Assembly (NCBI GenBank): GCA_905235575.1
Contig: CAJOLZ010000014.1
Location: forward strand, 42,250 to 106,249
DNA length: 64,000 nt
Source of the DNA: an uncultured Bacteroidaceae bacterium
GTDB taxonomy: Bacteria > Bacteroidota > Bacteroidia > Bacteroidales > Bacteroidaceae
Direction of reading: 5' to 3'
Within the stretch, counting starts at the first letter, position 1, and each line of letters opens with the position of its first letter. The position numbers and the translations under genes are program-made. Shown piece after piece: positions 1 to 8,992 of the stretch. The notes below the pieces were generated by a model, which worked only from the letters and a program-made list of their open reading frames with translations, made no database searches and had not been told where the DNA came from.

Positions 1-99
1 AGCGTTCATTTCAAATGGAATCTCCATCATATCGAGAATCGCAGCTGCTTTTTCCATGACGGGCAGGTCGCTGGTGCTGCCCATGATAATGCTTACCAT
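1..99 (-). CDS. purE: 5-(carboxyamino)imidazole ribonucleotide mutase, N-terminal part
   Basis: Only the first 33 codons are inside the window; the gene continues past position 1. They read MVSIIMGSTSDLPVMEKAA, the start of PurE: the glycine-serine loop GSTSD followed by LPVM binds the nucleotide phosphate. PurE converts N5-CAIR to CAIR in cytosolic purine synthesis. The ATG at 99 is the first start after an in-frame TAG. It lies 20 nt after the PAP2-like gene, so it is probably the third gene of an rpoN operon. The assignment rests on a short stretch, but the motif is distinctive. Confidence 0.85.
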   Translation of the reverse strand, partial: MVSIIMGSTSDLPVMEKAAAILDMMEIPFEMNA

Positions 100-119
100 A
101 TCTGTTTTCTATAAGAGGG

Positions 120-728
120 TTAAACGATGATTCCTATGTATCCGCAGATGATACCCATAAGGGTTCCGCACAAGACTTGCCCCAACGTGTGTTGTCGCAA
201 CAGCATTCGGCTGCTCATAACCAGTCCCGACACCAGTATCGCCAGACAGAGCCACCATACGGGGTCGAATCTGAAGAGGATGGAATAGGCTACGAGGGCA
301 CCGATGATGGCTCCCGAACCTGCCGAGTGCGTACTTATCTTCCAACGCAGGTTCACAAGGAAACATACCACTTGCACCAGCAGCGACACCAAGATGATGC
401 CGGTGACGAGGTGCGGGAAGTGAAGTTGACGCAACAGGTGTAGGCAGAAGAGATAGCTGAGCAGAAAAATAAGATAGGGCACGAAACGGTTCTCGCGATG
501 TCTCAGTTCGTGCCGCCGCAAGCCCACAAGACGCCGATAGATGTAGATTGCCGTATAGGGCAAGAGCAAGGTGAAGATGCCTACCAGCATCATGACGTAA
601 AGCTTCGTCATCCAGGGCAACATCGAGAAGTAACTTATCGTAAAGAGGATGAAGATGCCCAGAAGGGGATAGTACACCGGTCGGAAGACGGTGGAAAGTA
701 TGCGTGCTATGATGATTGCGGCTTTCAT
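120..728 (-). CDS. PAP2-like integral membrane protein (degenerate phosphatase motifs)
   Basis: 202 aa, with about five or six hydrophobic helices. It keeps the layout of PAP2 (type 2 phosphatidic acid phosphatase) membrane proteins: a basic RHRENRFVP segment near residues 77-84 in place of KX6RP, STHSAGSG near 132-139 in place of PSGH, and SRMLLRQHTLGQ near 173-184 in place of SRX5HX3D. The last acidic residue is replaced by Gln and the PSGH signature is altered, so classical phosphatase activity is uncertain. The start codon overlaps the rpoN stop (ATGA), which implies translational coupling. It probably acts on lipid phosphates or is a non-catalytic relative in the inner membrane. Confidence 0.7.
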   Translation of the reverse strand: MKAAIIIARILSTVFRPVYYPLLGIFILFTISYFSMLPWMTKLYVMMLVGIFTLLLPYTAIYIYRRLVGLRRHELRHRENRFVPYLIFLLSYLFCLHLLRQLHFPHLVTGIILVSLLVQVVCFLVNLRWKISTHSAGSGAIIGALVAYSILFRFDPVWWLCLAILVSGLVMSSRMLLRQHTLGQVLCGTLMGIICGYIGIIV

Positions 729-2188
729 TTTCTCATTCTTGCTACGGGCAGACCCATCATTTCCCTGTACTTGGCCACGGTGCGTCGGGCTATTCCATAC
801 CCTTGTTCGGCGAGCATCTGTGTCAGTTTTTCGTCGCTCAGCGGATGTTCTTTGTCCTCGTCTTGGATGAGTTGACGCAAGGCGGCCATCACTTTGCGTG
901 CCGATACATCGTCGCCTCCGGCCTGCGCTGTCTTCTGCGAGAAGAACCAGCGGAGTGGATAGGTGCCATAGCTGGTCTGCACATATTTGCTGTTGCAGAC
1001 GCGGCTCACCACACTGATGCTGACGCCCGAAGCCTCCGAGACATCTTTGAGTATCATGGGACGAAGGAGCGACTCGTCACCCTCGAGGAAGAACTTCTCC
1101 TGAAGTTTTATGATGGTCTGCATGGTACGAATCATGCTCTCGCGCCGCATGGCCAGTGCGTTGATGAACATCTGTCCCTGCTCCACGTAACCACGGGTGA
1201 AGCGCAGGTCCTCCTGTGCTGCCTGACTCAGGGCGGAGACCTTCTTGCCTTCGTATGCCTTCAGTTTTTCGAGGGCATCGGGACTTACGATGAGTTGCGG
1301 GATGTTGCCTTGGTTGAGCATCATGGTGATGTTTCCGTAGCCATCGGTCTCTACGATGAAGTCGGGCGTCACCTGCGGGCTACCCTGTCCTGTCCGCTCG
1401 CCGAGTGCATTCCCGGGGCGCGGATTCAGTTTTCTGAGTTCGCGTTGCAGGCGTTCCTGCTGCGAGCGCGTCAGATCCATACGCCGCACGATACGGTCCC
1501 ACCGCTTGTGCATGAAATCGTCGAAGCTGTCAGCAATCACCTGGTGCATCTGTTTCTGCATGGGGTTTTGCGTGTCGCGTTTTATCTGCAGCAAGAGGCA
1601 TTCCTGCAGGTTTCGAGCGCCGATGCCGGGAGGGTCGAACTGCCAGAGGATGTGCAGCATACGTTCCATTTCGGACTCGTCGGTGGGAACACCCTGATAG
1701 ATGTCGAGTTCGTCGGCCAGCTGTGCGAGCGACTTCTTGAGCATTCCATTGTCGTCGAGCGAGCCGATGAGGTATTCCATGAGCAGACGTTCGTGCTCGT
1801 CGAGGTCATATTCGGCCATCTGCGATTTCAGCTGGTCGTAGAACGAGAGTGTGTCGCCATATTCGAGACGTTCCGAAGGACTTTCTCCGTTGTTGGCGCG
1901 GAGCAAGTAGTCGGGCACGTCGTCCTCGCTGCGATAGTCGGCCATCATGTCGTCCATCCCGCTCTCATTCCCCTGTGTTGCCGGTGCTTCGGCACTGACA
2001 GGCTGGTCGTCGGGCGAAGTCTCCTTTTCGAGCCAGGGATTCTCCAGACACTCGTTCTCCACGCGCTGCTGCAAGGCGTCGAGCGACATCTCGGTCAGGC
2101 GCACCGCCATCACGTGTTGAGCCGACAGCGTCTGCACCTGCTGCTGCATCTGCGTCTGCTGTTGTGTCTGGATATTTTTTTGTCCCAT
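725..2188 (-). CDS. rpoN: RNA polymerase sigma-54 factor
   Basis: 487 aa. The Gln-rich N-terminus with LSAQHVMAVRLTEMS and LQQRVENECLENPWLE is the activator-contact region I. The middle holds the core-binding domain (LLMEYLIGSLDDNG, FDPPGIGARNLQECLLLQ). The C-terminus has a helix-turn-helix (VSRVCNSKYVQTSYGTYPLR) and the RpoN box ARRTVAKYRE at about residues 467-476, which reads the -24 element. An upstream in-frame ATG at 2227 would add 13 residues that do not fit the family, so the ATG at 2188 is preferred. No sigma-54 activator is visible in this window. It heads an apparent rpoN-PAP2-purE operon. Confidence 0.97.
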   Translation of the reverse strand: MGQKNIQTQQQTQMQQQVQTLSAQHVMAVRLTEMSLDALQQRVENECLENPWLEKETSPDDQPVSAEAPATQGNESGMDDMMADYRSEDDVPDYLLRANNGESPSERLEYGDTLSFYDQLKSQMAEYDLDEHERLLMEYLIGSLDDNGMLKKSLAQLADELDIYQGVPTDESEMERMLHILWQFDPPGIGARNLQECLLLQIKRDTQNPMQKQMHQVIADSFDDFMHKRWDRIVRRMDLTRSQQERLQRELRKLNPRPGNALGERTGQGSPQVTPDFIVETDGYGNITMMLNQGNIPQLIVSPDALEKLKAYEGKKVSALSQAAQEDLRFTRGYVEQGQMFINALAMRRESMIRTMQTIIKLQEKFFLEGDESLLRPMILKDVSEASGVSISVVSRVCNSKYVQTSYGTYPLRWFFSQKTAQAGGDDVSARKVMAALRQLIQDEDKEHPLSDEKLTQMLAEQGYGIARRTVAKYREMMGLPVARMRK

Positions 2189-2264
2189 ATTCGAGTGTAA
2201 AGTTACAAAGAAGGTTGCGAAAAACAAATACTTCCGCGCCGAAAAGTTTTCCTCAGCCCCATTA

Positions 2265-2296
2265 TTTGTGAATTTCGCCTGTTTCCACTATCTTTG
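2265..2296 (+). promoter_or_regulatory. Bacteroidetes-type promoter for the AlkZ-related gene
   Basis: TTTG at 2265-2268, a 20-bp spacer and TATCTTTG at 2289-2296 match the Bacteroidetes consensus (TTTG near -33, TAnnTTTG near -7). The start codon at 2354 lies about 55 nt downstream. Confidence 0.75.
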
Positions 2297-2353
2297 TGCT
2301 CCGTAACGAAGATTCGCAGCCCCGTTTTGCGAGCCCAATTCAACCGCCACACT

Positions 2354-3085
2354 ATGATTTCAGAACCACTCCGTCGTCAGCAAGACATCGTCCGCCTCAT
2401 TGCCCGTTGGGGCATCGTCCCCTATTTCGCCGGCGAGATAGAAGGCTTCTCCATCGAGGAGCACGCCTCGCCCGAATGCTGGTTTCCCGAGGGGACGGTG
2501 GAGGGCATCTGGGAGTGGAAGGGACCCATCATCATGGAGGCCGACTGTGCCTACGGCAAGTTCTACCGCCAGAAGGCTTGTTTCGTATCGATGGACCTCT
2601 TTCCCGACCTTGTGAACTACCGCCGCAGCCTCTGCGAGCCGACCAAAGACGAGCGGCAGATGCTGGAGGTGCTGACAGCGCACGAATCGCTGCTCTCGAA
2701 GGAGTTGAAGCGTCTCTGCGGATACACCGAACAACGTCAGAGGCGCTCACCGCTCGAGGTGATGGCCGAACAGGCCGACCCGGGGCTGGCACGCCGTCTG
2801 CGTTCCGCCACGTCACCGCGCCGCCAGAGTTTCGATGCAGCCATCGGCCGTCTGCAGATGGGCGGACGGGTGGTGATAGCCGACTTCGAGTATAACTACG
2901 ACCGGCAGGGGCGCCGCTACGGATGGGGCGTGGCACGCTATTGCACGCCCGAAGCCTTCTTCGGCCCCGAGCGTCTGGCGGTGGACCGCACACCGGAAGC
3001 CTCGGCCGAACGCCTGCTCACCCACCTGCGCAAACTGCTCCCCCACGCCTCGGAAAAACAGCTGCTTCGCATCGTGGAGGGATGA
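2354..3085 (+). CDS. AlkZ-related / conserved Bacteroidales protein
   Basis: 243 aa, soluble, no signal peptide. Starting at MISEPLRRQQDIVRLIARWG, it contains the aromatic stretch ECWFPEGTVEGIWEWKGPII and a charged middle region (LSKELKRLCGYTEQRQRRS). I associate this architecture with Bacteroidales proteins annotated as AlkZ-related, relatives of winged-helix DNA glycosylases of the AlkZ/YcaQ type. No catalytic residue can be pointed to with certainty. ATG 2354 is chosen over 2294 because conserved-looking sequence starts there and the promoter TSS would be near 2301. A 22-bp-repeat element begins at the base after the stop codon. Confidence 0.55.
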   Translation: MISEPLRRQQDIVRLIARWGIVPYFAGEIEGFSIEEHASPECWFPEGTVEGIWEWKGPIIMEADCAYGKFYRQKACFVSMDLFPDLVNYRRSLCEPTKDERQMLEVLTAHESLLSKELKRLCGYTEQRQRRSPLEVMAEQADPGLARRLRSATSPRRQSFDAAIGRLQMGGRVVIADFEYNYDRQGRRYGWGVARYCTPEAFFGPERLAVDRTPEASAERLLTHLRKLLPHASEKQLLRIVEG

Positions 3086-3168
3086 GCACCACAGTGCGAC
3101 GAATGACGCACCACGTTGCGACGCCCTACGCACCACGTTGCGACAGCCGTCGCAGCACGGTGCGTTTT
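3086..3168. repeat. 22-bp-period intergenic element, copy 1
   Basis: Three 22-bp units plus a partial one, starting at the first base after the preceding stop codon and ending GGTGCGTTTT. Units alternate a 12-bp dyad (GCACCACGTTGC type) with a 10-bp spacer dyad (GACnnnnGTC type, partly decayed). Tandem position between two plus-strand genes. Confidence 0.9.
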
Positions 3169-3329
3169 CCGGGCACGAACAGCAAACATACGAAAAAGAC
3201 GGGAAAAGAACCCTTCATTCATGCCGACGATATCCTTTTCATCCGACGGAGGCTTTGCTACGAAACTGGCGAAGTGAATACTTTAGGACTTTTTAACATA
3301 CCGAAGACACAAGATTGCAGAATAAGTCG

Positions 3330-3337
3330 TAAATTTG
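3330..3337 (+). promoter_or_regulatory. -7 box very close to a start codon
   Basis: TAAATTTG matches TAnnTTTG exactly but lies only 4 bp before the ATG at 3342. A transcript from it would start at or inside the start codon and be leaderless. No convincing -33 box is present. Confidence 0.4.
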
Positions 3338-3341
3338 CAAC

Positions 3342-3746
3342 ATGAATTTCCTGCTAGTCGCTCTTTTTCTGGCTGTTGACACCGTTGCCACGCCTGACAC
3401 CACTATCGCCCCCACCGAACGAATAGACACGTTGCGGATGGTGGAGGTGACACCCGATTCTACGCTTCAGATGATGGAAAGCCTACGCAAATCGCTGGAA
3501 CGCCTCATGCCCAAGTCTCCCCCATCACTGAGCGAAATTCTTGAGAAGTGGTCTCCGGGCTTGAACGACAAGATAACACATCCATTTGCCATCAAGGAGC
3601 GGAAACTCGAACGTAAGCACAAGAACGACAAGAAGGTATTGGAGGAGTACGACCACATAAAGACTTTCAACGACTTGCTGCGCGAAGCCATCGAGCGCGA
3701 AGGTCTCGTGGTGAAGGAGCCCGAGACCAAGGGAAGTAAGAAATAG
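3342..3746 (+). CDS. small secreted protein of unknown function
   Basis: 134 aa. Residues 1-16 (MNFLLVALFLAVDTVA) look like a short, weak signal peptide. The rest is polar, with a Thr-rich linker and a very basic segment (KERKLERKHKNDKK) followed by a predicted helix (YDHIKTFNDLLREAIERE). I do not recognise a family. It ends 36 nt before the HhH protein and is probably co-transcribed with it, so an envelope role is likely. The assigned start leaves almost no leader after the nearest -7 box. Confidence 0.6.
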   Translation: MNFLLVALFLAVDTVATPDTTIAPTERIDTLRMVEVTPDSTLQMMESLRKSLERLMPKSPPSLSEILEKWSPGLNDKITHPFAIKERKLERKHKNDKKVLEEYDHIKTFNDLLREAIEREGLVVKEPETKGSKK

Positions 3747-3781
3747 GCCACAAGACACGCGATGTACGTCGCTGTTGCCTT

Positions 3782-5731
3782 ATGCATAGTCACAGACTGA
3801 GATTCATCGTCCCACTGATATTGCTCATAGCCTGCGTCACCAGCGCACAGGCACAGCAATATTCGTGGGACGATTTCTTTCAGGAATATACCGACGACGA
3901 GCGGGCCGACGACGAGGAGTGGATGCTGTCGCTGGAGGAGCTGAAGGCCATCCACGAGGAACCGATGAACATCAACACGGCGGGCATCGACGACCTCATG
4001 CGGCTGCCATTCCTTACGGCAGCTCAGATTGAAGAGATTCACGCATACATCTATCTGCACGGCGAGATGCAGACATTGGGCGAACTGCGGTTGCTGAAAA
4101 GCCTCGACGAGGACACGCGCCGCAAGCTCGCCCTTTTTGTGTACGCCGCTCCCGTGCCGAAGCAGGGCAAACTGCTGTCCGACAGGATGCAGAGCACACT
4201 CTCGTCGCGCATAGACATTCCGCTCTACTACCGCAGGGGTTTCCAGGTGGACGACGGTTATCGGGGCGACGCACTCTATCACCGCATCCGATACGACCTT
4301 CGTGCCAGCCGACATCTGGAGGCAGGACTGCGCATCGAGAAGGATGCGGGCGAGCGATATTACGACACCTACGGAGCCTATGCCATGCTACGCGATGTGG
4401 GAGCGATGCGACGTCTGGCCGTGGGTGACTACCGTGCCGGCTTCGGCGAGGGTGTGGTGATGGGCGGCAGTGCGTGGAACAGCAAGAGTTCACCCACCCT
4501 GCGCGAACAGACGGGCATACGTCCCATGACGAGTATGGACGAGGCGCGCTTCCTGCGTGGAGCGGCCGTGACGCTGGCCTTGGGGCGCCGCGTGGAACTT
4601 TCGGCTTTTGGTTCCTACAAAAAGGCCGATGCCACGCTGAACAGCGACGGCGAGGTGCAGACGCTGATCACCTCGGGCTATCACCGAACGGCTTCGGAAC
4701 GTGCCAGCCGACGCGACGTGGAAGTGACACAGGCCGGCGGAAACCTGACGTGGCGCAAGGATGTCCTGCACGTCGGATTCACGGGCTACACGCAACATTT
4801 CTCGCGAAATCTCAATCCCGGCACGCAACTCTACCGCCGCATCTATCCACACGGAAGTTCGTTCGGAGTGGCTGGTCTCAACTACGGATACAGCGGCTAT
4901 CGTCTCTCCATCTCGGGCGAGACGGCGGTCAGCGGACATCATGCGGCGTGGGCCACGCTCCACCGGGTGGTATGGACAGTCAACCACCGCTACACGCTGA
5001 GCCTCATCCAGCGATACTACGACCGCCACTACGTCTCGTTCCTCGCCACCTCTTTCGCCGAGAACAGCACTGCCCAGAACGAGAACGGCGTACTGCTCCA
5101 CCTGAATGCCCGGCCGTGGGACCGATGGCAGGTGGTGGCCTATGCCGACTTCTTCCACAACCCCTGGCCGCGCTACCGGATGACGCACAGCAGCAACGGA
5201 CAGGAGGCGATGATGCAAATAGGCTACCAGCCCGACGGGGCGAACACCCTGAGCCTGCGCTACCAGATGAAACGCAAGGAGCAGGCCGACCAGATGGAGC
5301 CGCACCACAGACTCAGGCTGCAGTGGACCTGCGAGCCATCACAACGATGGAAACTCCAGACCACGGGACTGCTCCACTTCGTAGAGGGCGAACGGGGCGC
5401 AGGCGTGCAGGAGACGGCACAATTTGCCCCAGTGCCCGAGCGGATGAAACTGACACTGACGGGGTGCTATTTCCACACCACCGACTACTTGAGCCGCCTC
5501 TACTTCCACCTGCCGGCGCTCTACAACAGCGTCGTGGCAGGAACTTTCTCGGGCCACGGCTTCAACACCGCCCTCTCGGCACGCTTCGTGAGCCGCAACC
5601 AGCGGTGGATGATAGAGGGACGATATGCCCTCTGCCGATACTTCGACCGCGATGTGCAGTCGTCCGGTCTGCAGACCATCTACAGCCCTTGGAAGAACGA
5701 CCTCTCGGCACAGTTCCGCCTGCGCTTCTGA
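3782..5731 (+). CDS. helix-hairpin-helix domain envelope protein, probable outer-membrane beta-barrel
   Basis: 649 aa with a signal peptide (residues 1-25, cleavage near SAQAQ). Residues about 62-92 (MNINTAGIDDLMRLPFL..QIEEIHAYI) are a ComEA-type helix-hairpin-helix, and a second HhH-like stretch follows (TLGELRLLKSLDEDTRRKL). From about residue 140 the sequence alternates polar and aromatic residues, as in outer-membrane strands (YHRIRYDLRASRHLEAGLRIEK, RRLAVGDYRAGFGEGV), and ends in LSAQFRLRF with a terminal Phe. This HhH plus barrel-like architecture is seen in Bacteroidetes; its job is unknown. A repeat element follows 10 nt after the stop. Confidence 0.75.
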   Translation: MHSHRLRFIVPLILLIACVTSAQAQQYSWDDFFQEYTDDERADDEEWMLSLEELKAIHEEPMNINTAGIDDLMRLPFLTAAQIEEIHAYIYLHGEMQTLGELRLLKSLDEDTRRKLALFVYAAPVPKQGKLLSDRMQSTLSSRIDIPLYYRRGFQVDDGYRGDALYHRIRYDLRASRHLEAGLRIEKDAGERYYDTYGAYAMLRDVGAMRRLAVGDYRAGFGEGVVMGGSAWNSKSSPTLREQTGIRPMTSMDEARFLRGAAVTLALGRRVELSAFGSYKKADATLNSDGEVQTLITSGYHRTASERASRRDVEVTQAGGNLTWRKDVLHVGFTGYTQHFSRNLNPGTQLYRRIYPHGSSFGVAGLNYGYSGYRLSISGETAVSGHHAAWATLHRVVWTVNHRYTLSLIQRYYDRHYVSFLATSFAENSTAQNENGVLLHLNARPWDRWQVVAYADFFHNPWPRYRMTHSSNGQEAMMQIGYQPDGANTLSLRYQMKRKEQADQMEPHHRLRLQWTCEPSQRWKLQTTGLLHFVEGERGAGVQETAQFAPVPERMKLTLTGCYFHTTDYLSRLYFHLPALYNSVVAGTFSGHGFNTALSARFVSRNQRWMIEGRYALCRYFDRDVQSSGLQTIYSPWKNDLSAQFRLRF

Positions 5732-5741
5732 AGACCTCCCG

Positions 5742-5807
5742 AAAACGCACCGTGGTGCGACGGGCGTCGCAACGTGGTGCGCAGGCTGTCGCAGCGTGGT
5801 GCGTTTT
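5742..5807. repeat. 22-bp-period intergenic element, copy 2 (compact archetype)
   Basis: Best-preserved short copy: AAAACGCACC, then GTGGTGCGACGGGCGTC, GCAACGTGGTGC, GCAGGCTGTC, GCAGCG and TGGTGCGTTTT. Both terminal inverted ends are intact, with an A-run on the left and a T-run on the right. Confidence 0.92.
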
Positions 5808-5898
5808 ACGTTGCACCGCAGTGCGTCGGCCCACGCCTCTATTTCTTAATAAACCTTAAAACACGACTCCCGACACCCTCATAATCGAAAGAAATGAC

Positions 5899-5906
5899 TA
5901 ACTTTG
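5899..5906 (+). promoter_or_regulatory. -7 box of the FeS/aldo-keto reductase operon
   Basis: TAACTTTG matches TAnnTTTG and lies 38 bp before the ATG at 5945. No clear -33 element is seen. Confidence 0.6.
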
Positions 5907-5944
5907 TCAAAGTTTTCTAAAAACTAACCTTATTTAAGTATTGT

Positions 5945-7513
5945 ATGTTACGTAAAATCCGACTAACATTGGCTATTTTCTTCTGGCTGCTCATCACATG
6001 GCTGCTGGTAGATTTTACGGGCACCGCACAAGCGTATCTTGGCTGGATGGCCCGAATTCAGTTCATGCCCGCGCTGCTGAGTATGAACCTGGTGGTACTG
6101 CTCTTTCTGGTAGTGCTCACCCTATTGTTCGGACGCATCTATTGCTCCGTCATCTGCCCGCTGGGCGTGATGCAGGATGCCATAGCATGGTTCCGGCACA
6201 AGAAAAACAAGTACAGCTACTCTCCGGCGCGCGAGACGCTCCGTTTCAGCGTGCTTGTAGTTTCCATTCTGCTGCTGGTCGCAGGCCTGGGCTGGGCCGC
6301 CGGCCTCATCTTCCCCTACAGCACGTACGGCCGCATCGTGGGCACGATGGTGGCTCCGCTCTACAAGCTGGGGAACAACGCACTGGCAGCCATCGCCGAA
6401 CACTATGACAGCTACGCCTTCTACTCGGTGGACGTATGGCTGAAGAGCATCTCAGCCCTCGCCATCGCACTGGTCACGTGGCTAATCATCGCCGTGCTGG
6501 CATGGCGCGGCGGCCGCACATGGTGCAACACCATCTGTCCCGTGGGCACACTGCTGGGACTGGTGAGCCGACACGCACGCCTGAAGGTGGTGATGGACGC
6601 CGACGCCTGCAAGAACTGCCGCAAGTGTGAGCGCAACTGCAAGGCCGCCTGCATCGACATCAAGAACCACCAGGTGGACTACTCGCGCTGCGTCGTCTGC
6701 GGAAACTGTCTGGAACAATGCAGCTTCGGCGCACTTTCGTTCGGTTTCAAGCCCATGATTGACAAAGAGAACGCCATCTACAGCGAATCGAAGAAGAAAC
6801 AGGAGAAAGAGGAAAAGAAAGAGAGCGTGGACGAAGGACGCCGCGCCGTGCTGACCTCCACCGCCCTGCTCGCCTCCACCGCCCTGCTGCACGCACAGGA
6901 GAAGACCACCGACGGCGGCTTCGCCACCATAGAAGACAAGAAGAAACCCGAGCGCAAACACAAGATAACACCTCCGGGCTCAGTGTCGGCACGCAACCTG
7001 CAGTCACACTGCACCGCCTGCCAGCTCTGTGTGGACTCGTGCCCCAACGACGTACTGCGCCCCAACTCGAGCCTGAAGAACTTCATGCAGCCCGAGGTGA
7101 GCTTCGAACGCGGCTACTGCCGACCCGAGTGTAACCGCTGCTCGCAGGTGTGCCCCACAGGAGCCATAAAGCCCCTCAGCATCGAAGAACGCTCCTCGAC
7201 ACAGGTGGGCCACGCCGTGTGGATTCGCGAGAACTGTATCCCTGCCAACGAGTCCAAGACTTGCGGCAACTGCGAACGCCACTGCCCCACCGGAGCCATA
7301 CAGATGGTGCCCGACGGAGACGGCTACCACAAGAACGACCGCGGACGCTGGGTGGACCGCGACAACCAACCCATCGACATGAACGCCGTACACATAATTC
7401 CCGTAGTGAACGAGGAGAAGTGCATCGGCTGCGGAGCCTGCGAAAACCTATGCCCCGTGCGCCCCTTCAGCGCCATCTACGTAGAGGGACATGCCGTACA
7501 CAAGGAAATATGA
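5945..7513 (+). CDS. NapH-like membrane protein fused to multiple 4Fe-4S domains
   Basis: 522 aa. The N-terminal half has about four membrane helices and two CxxxCP motifs (CSVICPLG at 67-73, CNTICPVG at 194-201), as in NapH/MauN/YccM-type quinol-oxidising electron-transfer proteins. Cys clusters follow at about 222-260 (CKNCRKC, CVVCGNCLEQC). At 299-315 an internal RR segment (GRRAVLTSTALLASTALL) resembles a Tat signal anchor. A ferredoxin domain follows with further clusters (CTACQLC, CNRCSQVC, CGNCERHC, CIGCGACENLC). It therefore looks like NapH fused to a NapG-like, periplasmic ferredoxin. It probably passes electrons from the quinone pool to the reductase encoded 39 nt downstream. Confidence 0.85.
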   Translation: MLRKIRLTLAIFFWLLITWLLVDFTGTAQAYLGWMARIQFMPALLSMNLVVLLFLVVLTLLFGRIYCSVICPLGVMQDAIAWFRHKKNKYSYSPARETLRFSVLVVSILLLVAGLGWAAGLIFPYSTYGRIVGTMVAPLYKLGNNALAAIAEHYDSYAFYSVDVWLKSISALAIALVTWLIIAVLAWRGGRTWCNTICPVGTLLGLVSRHARLKVVMDADACKNCRKCERNCKAACIDIKNHQVDYSRCVVCGNCLEQCSFGALSFGFKPMIDKENAIYSESKKKQEKEEKKESVDEGRRAVLTSTALLASTALLHAQEKTTDGGFATIEDKKKPERKHKITPPGSVSARNLQSHCTACQLCVDSCPNDVLRPNSSLKNFMQPEVSFERGYCRPECNRCSQVCPTGAIKPLSIEERSSTQVGHAVWIRENCIPANESKTCGNCERHCPTGAIQMVPDGDGYHKNDRGRWVDRDNQPIDMNAVHIIPVVNEEKCIGCGACENLCPVRPFSAIYVEGHAVHKEI

Positions 7514-7552
7514 TATCGCTCTCATACATTCAATCTACAAAGACAAAGACCT

Positions 7553-8935
7553 ATGAAAGAATATAACAGAAGAGACTTTCTGAAAGTCAGCGGCACCGTG
7601 GCTGCCACTACGGCACTGGCTGCCTGCAAGAAAAGCGAGGGCGACATCAACCTCGACCCCATGGGACACCACACCGACGAGGTGCCCACCGACAAAATGA
7701 CCTACCGCATAAATCCAAAAACGGGCGACCGCGTGAGCCTGCTGGGCTACGGATGGATGCGACTGCCTAACAAGCGAGAAGGAAACGAAGAGGTGATAGA
7801 CCAGGAATCGGTGAACGAATTGGCAAAGTACGCACTGGCACACGGTGTGAACTACTTCGATACGTCGCCAGCATACAGCCGTGGACGCAGCGAAGAGTCG
7901 CTGGGCATCGCACTGGAACAGAGCGGATATTCGCGCGACAAATACTTCATCGCAACGAAACTCTCCAACTTCAGTTCCTCACAATGGAGCTTCGAGGAGG
8001 GAAAGAAAATGTTCGAGAGAAGCCTCGTGAATCTGCGCACCGACTACATCGACTACCTGCTGCTCCATTCGGTGGGCGGCGGTGGCATGCAGAATCTGCA
8101 CGACCGCTACCTGGACAACGGACTGCTGGACTGGCTGATGGAACAGCGCGAGAACGGCCGCATCCGCAATCTGGGTTTCTCGTTCCACGGTGACGTGAAC
8201 GTCTATGACTGGATGCTGGAACACCACGACCAGTATCACTGGGACTTCGTTCAGATACAAGCCAACTACATCGACTGGAACCGCAACGGCGACCGCAGTT
8301 CGAGCGGCTACTATCTCTATAACGAACTGGAGAAGCGCGGCATTCCGGCTGTCATCATGGAACCGCTGCTCGGCGGACGTCTCTCGAAGGTGCCCGACCA
8401 CGTGGTGGCACACCTCAAGCAGCGCAAACCCGAGAACAGCGTGGCAAGCTGGGCATTCCGATACATCGGCAGCAAGCCCAATGTGCTCACCGTGCTGAGC
8501 GGCATGACATACATGGAACATCTGGAGGACAACGTGCGCTCCTTCAGTCCGCTGGAACTTGTTTCCGAAGAAGATCAGGAGTGGCTCGAAGGAGAGACGG
8601 CTACGCTCATCAAGAGTTATCCCACCATCCAGTGCAACGATTGCAAATACTGCATGCCCTGCCCCTACGGACTGGACATTCCCGGCATCTTCGTGCACTA
8701 CAACAAGTGTGTCAACCAAGGTAATGTGCCCGAGAGTCAGCAGGCCAAGAACTATCAGGAGGCACGCCGCGCCTTCCTCGTGGGATACGACCGCAGTGTG
8801 CCGCGCCTACGCCAAGCAAATCACTGCACGACATGCCGCGAATGCGTGCCACACTGCCCGCAGAACATCGACATCCCTCGCGAATTGCAGCGCGTTGACC
8901 GCTTCGTGGAGAAACTCAAGCAAAACACATTATAA
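7553..8935 (+). CDS. Tat-exported aldo/keto reductase with C-terminal 4Fe-4S clusters
   Basis: 460 aa. It opens NRRDFLKVSGTVAATTALAAC, a twin-arginine signal ending in a lipobox with Cys25, so a lipoprotein outside the cytoplasm is expected. The barrel carries an AKR-type tetrad: Asp104 and Tyr109 (YFDTSPAYSRGRSE), Lys137 (FIATKLS) and His173 (LLHSVGG). The C-terminal part adds ferredoxin motifs (CNDCKYCMPCPYG and CTTCRECVPHCPQNID). Export plus FeS clusters suggests it is fed electrons by the preceding FeS protein rather than by soluble NADPH; that is inference. The substrate is unknown. Confidence 0.85.
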   Translation: MKEYNRRDFLKVSGTVAATTALAACKKSEGDINLDPMGHHTDEVPTDKMTYRINPKTGDRVSLLGYGWMRLPNKREGNEEVIDQESVNELAKYALAHGVNYFDTSPAYSRGRSEESLGIALEQSGYSRDKYFIATKLSNFSSSQWSFEEGKKMFERSLVNLRTDYIDYLLLHSVGGGGMQNLHDRYLDNGLLDWLMEQRENGRIRNLGFSFHGDVNVYDWMLEHHDQYHWDFVQIQANYIDWNRNGDRSSSGYYLYNELEKRGIPAVIMEPLLGGRLSKVPDHVVAHLKQRKPENSVASWAFRYIGSKPNVLTVLSGMTYMEHLEDNVRSFSPLELVSEEDQEWLEGETATLIKSYPTIQCNDCKYCMPCPYGLDIPGIFVHYNKCVNQGNVPESQQAKNYQEARRAFLVGYDRSVPRLRQANHCTTCRECVPHCPQNIDIPRELQRVDRFVEKLKQNTL

Positions 8936-8992
8936 GAGAATAATTCACAAGAGGAGAGATTCACCAGTAGTTAACTTTAATTGAAAACAATT

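Noticed and set aside
716..2200. Long open frame (494 codons) on the plus strand
   Set aside because: It is fully antisense to rpoN, whose protein is unmistakable; the translated sequence is low-complexity His/Leu/Val-rich shadow.
3088..3345. Short frames through the repeats giving similar peptides such as RRLSQRGATCV at many sites
   Set aside because: A 22-bp period cycles all three frames every 66 bp and lacks stops, so ORF callers find the same peptides wherever an array lies; no start signals or conservation of a protein.
4474..5859. 461-codon frame overlapping the HhH protein
   Set aside because: Out-of-frame reading of the same DNA, Arg/Pro/His-rich, and it runs through repeat copy 2.
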